This document shows positions 1 to 45,338 of a stretch of DNA of 64,000 nt, piece by piece (position 1 is the first letter of the stretch; each line of letters starts with the position of its first letter). This DNA is from Tubiluchus corallicola (taxonomy: Eukaryota; Priapulida; Priapulimorpha; Priapulimorphida; Tubiluchidae): the NCBI GenBank assembly GCA_030141605.1, contig JAQGDQ010000573.1, forward strand, positions 28,501 to 92,500. The letters run 5' to 3'. The notes beneath the pieces are model-generated. The model was not told where the DNA came from. It ran no database searches and saw only the letters and a program-made list of their open reading frames with translations. The translations under genes were made by a program, and so were the position numbers.

Positions 1-135
1 ATTAAAACTTAGCAGCATAATTATAATAGCCAATCAAATGGGAAGGGGTGGCGAAGAACATGCGTTATCGTATCAGCCACCCCAACTCAGTTCTGTTATA
101 AATATTTCGCATGCAGTGCAGACGATAACTAATCA
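1..135 (-). repeat. LINE 3' tail with conserved hairpin
   Basis: At 45-83 a short hairpin has a GGGGTGGC stem pairing with GCCACCCC. On the minus strand it has the same architecture (stem, TGA, CGATAAC, loop, TTCGCCACC) as the LINE tails at 24932, 31735 and 36191. No coding part of the element is visible before the window edge. The rest, to 409, is AT-rich with nothing recognised. Confidence 0.5.
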
Positions 136-409
136 AAAATAATGAAATATAGAATTATGCACTTGTTTACATCTATATAACATAAATAAAAAACGCTAAA
201 AAGGAAATTTCACAGAAAAAAGCATTGAGAGTAGATAAATGATTGTTTACATATTTGGCTGTGTGTTATGATTATCAGATTAAGTGATGTTTAAGTTGCA
301 CATTTTCTACAAATTTTCACTGCGTTTGTTTTTCGGTCATGTTAAACGTGGCGCTTTTTGAAGACACCTCAGCTGCATTTCTTGATAATTATTGTGCGAG
401 AATATTTAG

Positions 410-36464
<36,055 letters not shown>

Positions 36465-36680
36465 AATACAGTATTGCTCTTGCGTGAAAAGAACTTTCAT
36501 ACCTTAGCACTCTTCACATATTATTTGTATCCATAATAATAGTATTGAATAATTTAAGTGGTGTATTATATCATTTCAACTTTCAGAAGATGTGTATATC
36601 TTACATACATATTTTTTTGTATATTTTTATTTATTAATAATTAACTGTTAATAAAAATTTTCTAAGGATTGTTGATTGTG
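36465..36680 (+). other. ZGRF1 3' UTR with poly(A) signal
   Basis: AT-rich sequence after the stop with AATAAA at 36650-36655, a reasonable cleavage signal about 190 nt downstream of the stop. The cleavage site itself is inferred. Confidence 0.5.
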
Positions 36681-37001
36681 TTTGTTTTTGCAATTTGTCA
36701 TCTTTGTTATTAGTTTTATTGATTATAAATAACTTATATTAAGAAGAACTCATACTGAAGAATTATTATAATACAAGTTTTTTACTGTGCAGAAAAATTA
36801 TATCATTATGATCACTTTTTATTTCTGTATAAAAATTTAACGGCAAATTTAAAAATTTAATTCTCAATTTTTGGTATTAATTAGCATTTTATTTTAAGTT
36901 GCATGTTCTTCCACATAGTCTGTCAATGTAACTGGAAAGTTACTCATCTTCTATACACAGTTAAATACGCTTTCTACTATTTATTTTATTGGTAGTGCCT
37001 A

Positions 37002-37177
37002 TAGTCAAACCGCTTTATACGGGGCCCACTTTCGGGATGCAAAAGAATGGCATCATAGTCAGTTTGGCATTATAACGAGGTACATTAATATATACGTCTA
37101 TGCATTTGTTTTGGACATTTTATTTTGCTAAACATTTGGGCATTAACCGAGGTGGGCATTATAACAAGGTTTGATTG
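37002..37177. mobile_element. Small pogo/Tigger-like MITE, 176 bp
   Basis: TAGTCAAACCGC at the left and AAGGTTTGATTG at the right, inverted and TA-flanked, with internal GGCATTATAACGAGG. Same class as the ends at 32224 and 34337. Confidence 0.65.
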
Positions 37178-37915
37178 TATACAGAAATTTAAACTGTAAG
37201 TAAAAATCCCACCCCCGATAAGATGTCACCTAAATGGCATGATTAATAAACAGTCATACATACAGCAAAACAATAATAATTTGACCAATATCGGTTAATA
37301 TACAAAAATTTATACACAAAAATGCTGCTAACAAAACTCTGAAGGCAAACTCTAACTTGCCTTTGTAAACACGACTGCATATAAAGTAATAAAATTTTAT
37401 TAGTCACTTTCAAATCACGGTTATAAGATTTTCACTGAGACCCAGATGTTTTTTTTGCATTATTACGTACATTTTTATTAACTCCTAATTTCATTTCTAA
37501 CGTAAAACAGCAATTATATGACGCCTGTAACCTCCCTCTACATTTGTTATCTTATTCGTGAACGTAAAGTTTGTTTAACCCACGTTTCCTACAAGCACAA
37601 ATTACAAACAACACGCTGTGAGCCTGTCTAGCACAGTATAAAAAAGCTTGCAAGTGAGAGGTCTAGTAGTACCAGAGAGTATGTGGTGTGCGACGTTTTG
37701 CTGCTTTAACATTACATGTATATCAGCAGGTCCTGTAAACAGCAGGCAGTAACGAACAAGGAACTTAAAACTACATAATGGAAAGTTGCTATCAGAGGGG
37801 GAAGCTGAAGTTGGAAATTAATAATTTAGCTGGTGGCATTTAAATCTCTACGGTTGACTGACTGAATCAACAGTAGGCCTAGCTATGATAATGTACGTAC
37901 ATGCATTATCTTATG

Positions 37916-38440
37916 ATGTGTAATGAATTATAAAAACAATCGACTAAGCTATGGTCATGGTTAGCAACATTATGAGGTGTAATGAATTGTAAAAACAATC
38001 GACTAAGCTATGGTCACGGTTAGCAACATTATGAGGTGTAATGAATTATAAAAACAATCGACTAAGCTATGATCACGGTTAGCAACATTATGAGGTGTAA
38101 TGAATTGTAAAAACAATCGACTAAGCTATGGTCACGGTTAGCAACATTATGAGGTGTAATGAATTATAAAAACAATAGACTAAGCTATGATCACGGTTAG
38201 CAACATTATGAGGTGTAATGAATTGTAAAAACAATCGACGAAGCTATGATCATGGTTAGCAACATTATGAGGTGTAATGAATTGTAAAAACAATCGACGA
38301 AGCTATGATCATGGTTAGCAACATTATGAGGTGTAATGAATTGTAAAAACAATCGACTAAGCTATGGTCACGGTTAGCAACATTATGAGGTGTAATGAAT
38401 TATAAAAACAATCAACTAAGCTATGGTCACGGTGAGCAAC
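37916..38440. repeat. 59-bp minisatellite, about 9 copies
   Basis: Unit AACATTATGAGGTGTAATGA, ATTGTAAAAACAATCGACTA and AGCTATGGTCACGGTTAGC. Two site variants (TGATCA/TGGTCA; ATTGT/ATTAT) alternate, suggesting higher-order duplication. Intergenic between the convergent ZGRF1 and PDCL genes. Confidence 0.95.
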
Positions 38441-39584
38441 AGGTGAAGAGTGTCTGGACAGAGCGGGCCACAGCAGAAATCGTATTACAAGTGGTTTTTT
38501 ATATTGAACTGACACTGGCAAGACTATGAGAAATCATCGTATAAAACGGGGTTTCATAGTAACGAGTTTCGTATTAACCATAAGTGATTACATAGGTTTC
38601 ACTATAGCCTTGGCGGGGTCATAAATAATAAAATCATCATACTACTAAGAGTTTCAATATAAACCGAATCGTTTACCAGGATTCAAACTGCATTATTTTA
38701 CATCTGTAGCAAAATTGTTGAGATTCACTATAATTTTATTTAGCATTACAAAACAAACTACAAACTTATTTAAAAGCAGAGCTGCCCTGTTTGGATTCCA
38801 CATCTTCGGTATTTGACTGTACAGTAATAGATCACGGATCTTTATCGTTTCGCTAAATACAATCACAAAAAAGCAACAGAACTTCAGAATGCAACTTCTG
38901 ACGTGGTACTACAACTTCGGGATTTCAAAGCAGAGATGAAGTCTCGTTTTTACTCACAAAAGGCACTTGTAGTACATGCAACTCTGTTCAATAAAAAAAC
39001 CATTGGAATAAAAACAAGGCGTTAAAACCTTAAACATTTGTCAGAGTTTTTATAAAAACATTTCAATACTTATGATGAGTACTAGAGGTAGTAAAAACTC
39101 ATCGGTAAAATCAGGTATCAAACTTGACTAGAGTTACTGTAAAATTCTTTCTACATAATGCACACGTCTTTTACTTGTTATTACTATTATTATTACAGGC
39201 ATCATACAACAAATACTTACCTCTATTTGCAGGTACAATTTTACATAAACATAATAATGAAAATGGCTTAATACAACTATTAGTTAGGCTTGACAATATC
39301 ACATCTGAATAAACAACCAAAAGCTAAATTTTACATGCATGCTTAGCGAATTTTTATTTTGACAAATTATGATCTGCCATGCAGTGAAAAACTTCCTATT
39401 TCGTAAGAAAGTCAGTCTAAAATAAAAGAAAAAGGTTACTATATAACTCAGCAGTTTCCATGAATGGAATACTACGAGCAAATTTCATGAACATACTTCT
39501 GCTTTTGATAATAATAAATATTTCAATTAATAATTGTATGGCATTTCGGGCAGTAGCTTACGTACAAATGACAAAAGAGAAGTT
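38441..39584. other. Intergenic/3' UTR region
   Basis: No gene recognised. A minus-strand AATAAA (TTTATT at 39353-39358) could end the PDCL transcript about 950 nt past its stop. Confidence 0.35.
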
Positions 39585-39602
39585 ATTAACAGTTAGATTT
39601 CA

Positions 39603-40285
39603 TCGGTATATAGTAGTAGATCCAAAATGGAGTATCTTACGACAGACATGAATGGGGACCAACGAGAAACAATAAGATTGAATGGAGCAGAGTTGAAAAG
39701 AGTAAAGAACTTTAAGTATCTGGGTTCAATGATAGACGAGACTGCAGGAATGGAAAAGGAGGTGAATTTCAAGATTCAGTGTGGTTGGAATAACTGGCGA
39801 AAAGTTTCGGGTGTGATATGCGATAAGAGGATTCCAGCGAGACTTAAAGGTAAAGTTCACAAAGCAGTGGTCAGACCCGACCTAATATATGGGCTGGAAG
39901 CAGCACCTCTAAAGAAGACCGAAGAGAAGAAAATGGATGTGGCGGAGATGAGGATGTTGAGATGGATGGTGGGAGTAACAAGAAGAGATAAAATTAGAAA
40001 TAGCAATATCAGAGGAACAGTAAAAGTAGTGGAAGCCTCGCAAGATTGCGATGGTATGGACACCTGAAAAGAAGAGTCGGTGAAGATCATGTGGGAAGGG
40101 AGGTCATGGAAATGGAAGTGATGGGAAATAGAAGAAGAGGACGACCCAAGCTGAGATGGTTTGAATGTATGAATGGAGACCTTAGAGAGAAGAACATAAA
40201 TGAAGAGATGGCCATCAACAGGAATGCATGGAGAAGACTCATTCACAACGGCGACCCTGCATAGGGAAAAGCTGGGAAGAAGAAG
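39603..40285 (+). mobile_element. RTE-like LINE 3' fragment next to PDCL stop
   Basis: Plus-strand C-terminal part of a non-LTR reverse transcriptase (LKRVKNFKYLGSMIDETAG, KAVVRPDLIYGLEAAPLKKT, MRMLRWMVGVTRRDKI). A frameshift before MRWYGHLKRR is shared with the 10659 copy. It ends RRLIHNGDPA then GGGAAAAGCTGGGAAGAAGA. The flanks ATTAACAGTTAGATTTCA (39585-39602) and ATTAATAGTTAGATTTCA (40286-40303) are an 18-bp target duplication with one mismatch. The clade assignment is by remembered protein similarity. Confidence 0.88.
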
Positions 40286-40310
40286 ATTAATAGTTAGATT
40301 TCAGAAACTG

Positions 40311-41210
40311 TTAATCCAAGTCAAAGTCACTGTTACCCGATTCATCATCATCACCTCGATAAGTCAGTGGTGCAGCATTACGTATTATTTGTGGTATCAG
40401 ATCTTTTTCGGGAAGTATCCCATGTTCGTGTAAAAAGCTTTCCAATTCGTTTGCAAAAAAGTCTTCGCTTAATTCATCTTGTAAGCGAATAAAATTCCCG
40501 ATCATCATCCCGCCTTTGTACACCAATAAAGCTGGTACGCCGCGAGCAGAGAATTGTCTGCTTAACACACCAGCATCACTTGCACGAATCTTACAAAATT
40601 TAACTGTAGGATATTCGACTGCCAGACACTGCAGGCAGCCATTCATGGCCGTACAACCTGCAGCATGTAGTTCATGCACGTGTATTATAACAGTTACACA
40701 CGGTTTCTCTTTGTCAATGGCAGCTAACAATTCCTCGCCCGTATGCAACTCAACCACTTGGCCAAACTTAGGAACTTGCAGACTTTGTTCCATCATTTCT
40801 TGCATGCGCTTAAGACGATATTGTTTCAGAAAATCATCCTCCAGTTCTGAAAGCTGTTTAACGACTGCTTCATCTTCCTCCTCTTTGAACCTTTTCTCTT
40901 TCTCTGCCTCCAGCTCAGACTGGCACGTCATCGCAAGCTTCTTAGTTAATGCTTGCAATTCCTTTTTCTGTGCTTGATTCTTCTCAGTCTGCAGTTGTTT
41001 GTATCGTTGCCAATCCTTTATAACACCTTTTGGGCCCGTATTGCAAGCAGGGCCAGAATACGCTTCATAGCCTTTTAATTCAGCCTCCGGTATAAACTTT
41101 GGAGCTTGAGTTTTTTCCACTTTAACTTCATCGTCTGCTTCCTCATCTTCACTTGAACTACAATAATATTGTAATTTTTCCCCCAAAATCTTGTCATCCA
41201 ATGTTGCCAT
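40311..41210 (-). CDS. PDCL: Phosducin-like protein (PDCL)
   Basis: 299-residue phosducin-family protein. The family acts in the cytosol as a co-chaperone with the CCT chaperonin in G-protein beta-gamma assembly. Start chosen at MATLDDKILGEKLQYYCSSS, the conserved phosducin-like N-terminus with an acidic CK2-type stretch (SSSEDEEADDE). The reading frame extends 20 codons further upstream, but that part is 5' UTR. Next comes NTGPKGVIKDWQRYKQLQTE, the conserved Gbg-binding helix-1 motif, then a Glu/Lys-rich helical region. The C-terminal thioredoxin-like fold has EAMNGC-type CTAMNGCLQCLAVEYPTVKF, PALLVYKGGMMIGNFIRL and DFFANELESFLHEHGILPEK, and an acidic tail (DDDESGNSDFDLD). Length matches PDCL (about 300), longer than PDCL2/3. 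Coding is in one exon; a TTTGTTTCAG acceptor at about 41264 (minus strand) implies a 5' UTR intron. Confidence 0.97.
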   Translation of the reverse strand: MATLDDKILGEKLQYYCSSSEDEEADDEVKVEKTQAPKFIPEAELKGYEAYSGPACNTGPKGVIKDWQRYKQLQTEKNQAQKKELQALTKKLAMTCQSELEAEKEKRFKEEEDEAVVKQLSELEDDFLKQYRLKRMQEMMEQSLQVPKFGQVVELHTGEELLAAIDKEKPCVTVIIHVHELHAAGCTAMNGCLQCLAVEYPTVKFCKIRASDAGVLSRQFSARGVPALLVYKGGMMIGNFIRLQDELSEDFFANELESFLHEHGILPEKDLIPQIIRNAAPLTYRGDDDESGNSDFDLD

Positions 41211-41263
41211 TAGTTGCTCGTATGTTTCGAACACTGTGCAAAATATCAATGTGGTTAGGACCT
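41211..41263 (-). other. PDCL 5' UTR segment after splice acceptor
   Basis: On the minus strand TTTATTTGTTTCAG precedes this segment, a strong acceptor, so the PDCL start codon is 53 nt into its exon. A candidate donor is at 44270. Confidence 0.6.
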
Positions 41264-41599
41264 GAAACAAATAAAAAATACTGAATTAACTTCACAAAAT
41301 TATTGTCAACTCTGCTTATCTTGTACAAAATTGTTAAGTTCAGCAAAATAAGAGAAACTGCTCATGTACAACTATGCTATTTATTCATAGTATATGTATA
41401 TACAGAGAACTACATGAACTTTGAATAGCAAAATACAACCCGTAATAATTAGTGCTATTTTTTCCTCGAAAGTAATAGCCTGGTATTTCTTTTTGCTATT
41501 CATGAATGTATTAGCCCATTTCCAATCACCAACATTCATTCTTCTTCACGTACCTCTTTGAGAGCAATTACCAAAGTTGTTCTATTTATTTTTTTGTCT

Positions 41600-42060
41600 T
41601 GTTTCAAAATTAAAATTTCTTTTTAAAATTTACCGCTCCAAATCAATGGAATAAAATATCAATTTATATCACAACATATCGAAAATTAATTGGCTTTAAA
41701 AGATATATGAAATCTCTTCTGCTGAAATCTTACTTATGATGCATTTTTGGGTTTTGCCGATAGTCACAGTAAATCCTGCGACTGGTTACTTTGCATTTTA
41801 CATTTTCATACTTTTGCATTGTGTCTCTGCTGAACTCCTTTCTGATTCCTTTATTTTCTCTTTCTCTCTCTCTCTCTGTCTAGTATTTTATCTTAACTAC
41901 TCCCTGTTTTTCTATAATTCTCTCTCTTGTAAATTAAGTCGTTTTTTTCACTTTTCATGGTGGTCTTACAAGCTTTGCTTCTTGACCACCATGCAGCATC
42001 TATTTCTTGTTGACAAACTATTATGTAGTTTAGTAACTATGTTAGTACACTTCTGTTAAA
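41600..42060 (+). mobile_element. LINE 3' end with hairpin
   Basis: The frame around 41638-41738 reads APNQWNKISIYITTYRKLIG then FKRYMKSLLLKSYL-stop, the typical jockey/CR1-type reverse transcriptase C-terminus. A CATGGTGGTC/GACCACCATG hairpin follows at 41956-41993. Different family from the 7775 copy. It lies in the presumed PDCL 5' intron, antisense to the gene. Confidence 0.65.
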
Positions 42061-42578
42061 TTTTTGTAATTATATTTGGAATTTTTTCCCTAACTATATC
42101 ATGCTATAGTATACAAATGTAGTTCTGTTACAATTATTGTAACTATATTTCATTTTCTAGTTATAGGGCATAACAGTTAAAGATAATAATGCAAATTGTA
42201 ACGTAAAAATACATGCTGAAGTGATAATAAATTACAATTACAAAGCTACAACAAATGTCAACAATGATGGGGTAACTGCAAATGTGAGGTAACTATTTTT
42301 CCTTCAACAACACCATCTCTTGGGTAATACAGTGTTGTGGCATTAGAAAAAATATGAACTACCCTGCAATTACTACATTACTGCAGTAACCAGTAGTCAT
42401 ACCATAGCTGTCATTTAATTTCAGACAGGTCTGCTTGTAAAATCTCTTGATCAGATGTATTTCTTATTGAAGAAATAATGTTTTACTTTTTTTTATATCA
42501 TAAACAGAATTTAATAATAATACTAGTGACATAGATGTGGACAATAAACACAAACTTAATTGAATTGATACACCAGTT

Positions 42579-43495
42579 GTTGGGAGCCGAGTGGACCACA
42601 GAGCCAAGTAGACCAATTGGTCTACTTGGGCTGCCCAAGTAGAACACTAGAGACAGGTCGCGAATTGAGTCGTTAAGTGTACTGACACCGTCCGTTGTGC
42701 TTGTTTATGTAATAATAATAATTAAAAACGTTAGTACACGTTGAATAATTTATTATACATCTAATAAAATAAAAGAATTTTATTCTGAGCTGGTAGAACG
42801 GACAATATTAAATTTGGTTTCGATATTAATGTTGTTGAAGTGAAAAAACTACTTTTTTGCGAATTCAACATTTGTTTAAGGTATATCATTTTTGATTTTT
42901 TCTCACTTCACAAACAGGTGATCCGTTTCACTACCTCTTGGGCAAATAATTGTTTTCTTATAAGTAAACGTTCTAGCGATCTATGTGTCCTACATGGGCT
43001 AGCGAGCCATGTAGGACAGTGCCCTACATGTTACAATACTGCTGATAATATTAAAACTAATTATCCTTGCTTTTCTTAAATGTTAAAAATTACTTTTTGG
43101 TGTTGTGAAGGCTTAGCAGCATCTGTCTCATTTTTAAATTTGCAATTATTTCTGTAATAACTGTGTGCAGAATTTCTCTCTTTAAAGCATTAGATACTAG
43201 GTTTAATGTTATGATATATTAATGGAGTTAATCATAATGATGAAATTATTGTAAGAAATGCATTTGTAAATTGCCAAGGAATATCCATTTCTAAAAGAAA
43301 TTTTGCTTTATGCTTTATTATGTAATAACAATACTTATAAACAATGGTAATATAAACTGGAAACAAGTTTTGCCAGAGCAAGTTTCTCGACAAAGATCGC
43401 TAGTGTCCTACTTGGGCTGCCCATGTAGGACACTACTTTTAGCGCATCGGTTTTACCGGAAGTGGTCTACTTGGCTCAGTACCCACTCGGCTCCC
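42579..43495. mobile_element. 917-bp inverted-repeat element, perfect 10-bp duplication
   Basis: The left end contains GGGAGCCGAGTGG and AGAGCCAAGTAGACCA; the right end is its inverse (TGGTCTACTTGGCTC, CCACTCGGCTCCC). TACACCAGTT occurs exactly at 42569-42578 and 43496-43505. A 10-bp duplication suggests a Mutator-like element. Inside are three near-perfect palindromes (about 42621, 43008 and 43407) on the theme CTACTTGGGC / GCCCATGTAG. No transposase frame. Confidence 0.85.
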
Positions 43496-44269
43496 TACAC
43501 CAGTTAACTTTTATCCTACACGTTGCAATGATAATTTTCAGATACAGAATTTAACAGAAAATATGTTTGCAGTACCTAACATTAATATGTTTTTGTGCGA
43601 TGGTTTAAATTTCATAGGCTTAATAATTATAATTATTAATAAAATTAATAATAATATACCTAATCTTTGTGACTAAAAAACTTCATACGAACAATGGCTT
43701 CACTTCTCTTTTTAATACTCATAAGCCGAGAATATAATATCCGCAAACGTAATGGTGTGGAATTTCCGCAAAATTCCGTTATAAGTTATTTAACGTTCTT
43801 TTTCTGATATGTTTTATAAACGTAAAATAAAATTAAATTTTCTTTCACTACAGTGGTACAGTAATGTTAGTGCTGGCTCCTAGTGGCCGTGGCAGTAGGT
43901 ATACACTTAATAAACTGTTCACTTGTTTAGTACTTAACTGGACTAAGTGTGGTGTTGACTTACGTCATTTTTGTATATTAATTTTTTTATTTCTAACTAT
44001 TTAGAATGAAATCACGAGTTGGCCTCAATAAGAAGTATGTTCAACAAACGGAACGGCAGTGGTAATCAATAAAGTATTATGGTTTACTATTTTTAACCAC
44101 AACTTCAGTTCTAGTATCGTCTCATCTGATAAAATCAGACAAATTGTTGATCAGACTTCACGAGAGACTTGGTTACAAATTTATCCGATTTCATTACATT
44201 TGCTGAATATATAACTTTAAGTTATAAACGATGAAATATCCAAATATAACTAGATTATCTAAAACTTAC

Positions 44270-44340
44270 CTTTTTGCGGGCTATTCTTAAGGTCCACAAC
44301 CTTGTTAATGCCCATAGCCATACATAACATCACTTAAAAA
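44270..44340 (-). other. Candidate 5' exon of PDCL
   Basis: Minus strand: an ATG-containing open stretch (MAMGINKVVDLKNSPQK) ends at a good donor (AAAAAG|GTAAGT). Splicing to 41263 would make a short upstream frame that overlaps the PDCL start out of frame. It could equally be the first coding exon of another gene. I do not recognise the peptide. Confidence 0.3.
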
Positions 44341-44384
44341 TAAAATACTTAATTATACAAGGGTTTAGTGGCTGGTGACAGGTG

Positions 44385-44700
44385 TTACATGTTCATGTAT
44401 CTGAGATGGTGCAGTGCTTTGTTGATTTTCCTTTTAAAGGTGTTTTCTGTCTTGGCATCGCTGGCTTCCTGTGGCAGATCATTCCATATTAGATTAGATT
44501 AGTTTGTTACTCTCTTGGAGAAGGAATTTAGCTTCAGTTTCAGGCTACTTGTTTCTTGAATAGGTTTTGTGTGTGCCCTCAGGTTCTTGTGTAAGTACCT
44601 TTTGTGAAAAAAACTTTCTGCAATAATATTGTCAATGTTATTTATGATATGGTACACTTGTATTAGATCTGCTCTGATTTTCCTGCAATGCAATGATGGC
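44385..44700 (-). mobile_element. LINE reverse transcriptase C-terminal fragment
   Basis: Minus strand encodes RKIRADLIQVYHIINNID, then after a stop WNDLPQEASDAKTENTFKRK and INKALHHLRYMNM-stop. The pattern R-DLI-VY-I ... WN-LP ... FK-K is the conserved LINE C-terminus. A (TAATC) duplication at about 44492-44503 causes the internal stop. Dead copy. Confidence 0.75.
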
Positions 44701-45248
44701 TGCGCAACATTTCAGACCTGTCAACCATTTGATGTAAAAATGAAGTGTAAAACCTAGAAAGCCCTGGGATCATCTCGCCCCTTAAAGTGTGCTCCAGAAG
44801 CTTTTGCTTTTTTGGGTAGCAAGGTAAATTATTAAGAAATTAAGGTAATTTTTATGTATTACCGAGTTTGCAAAATGAGTAAGGTTGTATTTGTTTTTAT
44901 GAAGATAAGTATAATAAATCGTCTTTTTAATCATGCTGGCAACATTTAGTGTTAGTCGTAGTCACAGCAGCAGGTAGACTTAAAACTGTTTTCACTTGGT
45001 GTTCTAGCACTGCTGATCTATCCGTTTCATCCCGCATTTAAACATATTGCCACAATCCATACTTCTAATAATCACAATTGTTTATGCAATTTTAATCAAG
45101 TTTGCTGTTAAATTCAAGTTTACTGACTATTTCTAATAATCACACTTATTTATGCAATTTTAATCAAGTTTGCCTATAAATTCAAGTTTACTGCCTATGT
45201 ACATGAACTTGTATAAGTAATGTATAATTTTTTTGAAAATTCTTGCAG

Positions 45249-45338
45249 ATTGATGTGGCAAGTTTTCATCAAATTGAAAGGAATTTTACGGGGCACAAAA
45301 TGAGATTCTTTTAAAGGTTTCCATTCAAAACCAGTCAG
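45249..45338 (+). other. 5' UTR of zinc-finger gene after splice acceptor
   Basis: TTCTTGCAG at 45241-45249 is a good acceptor. The following 89 nt contain an in-frame TAA before the ATG at 45339, so the first coding Met is well defined and an upstream noncoding exon is likely. Confidence 0.5.

Noticed and set aside
38460-38840. Third pogo/Tigger-like MITE
   Set aside because: Only scattered GTTTCATAGTAACGAG and TTTGACTGTA resemblance; matching TA-flanked ends could not be defined.
40046-40264. Separate gene downstream of the LINE frame
   Set aside because: It is the continuation of the same reverse transcriptase C-terminus after a frameshift.
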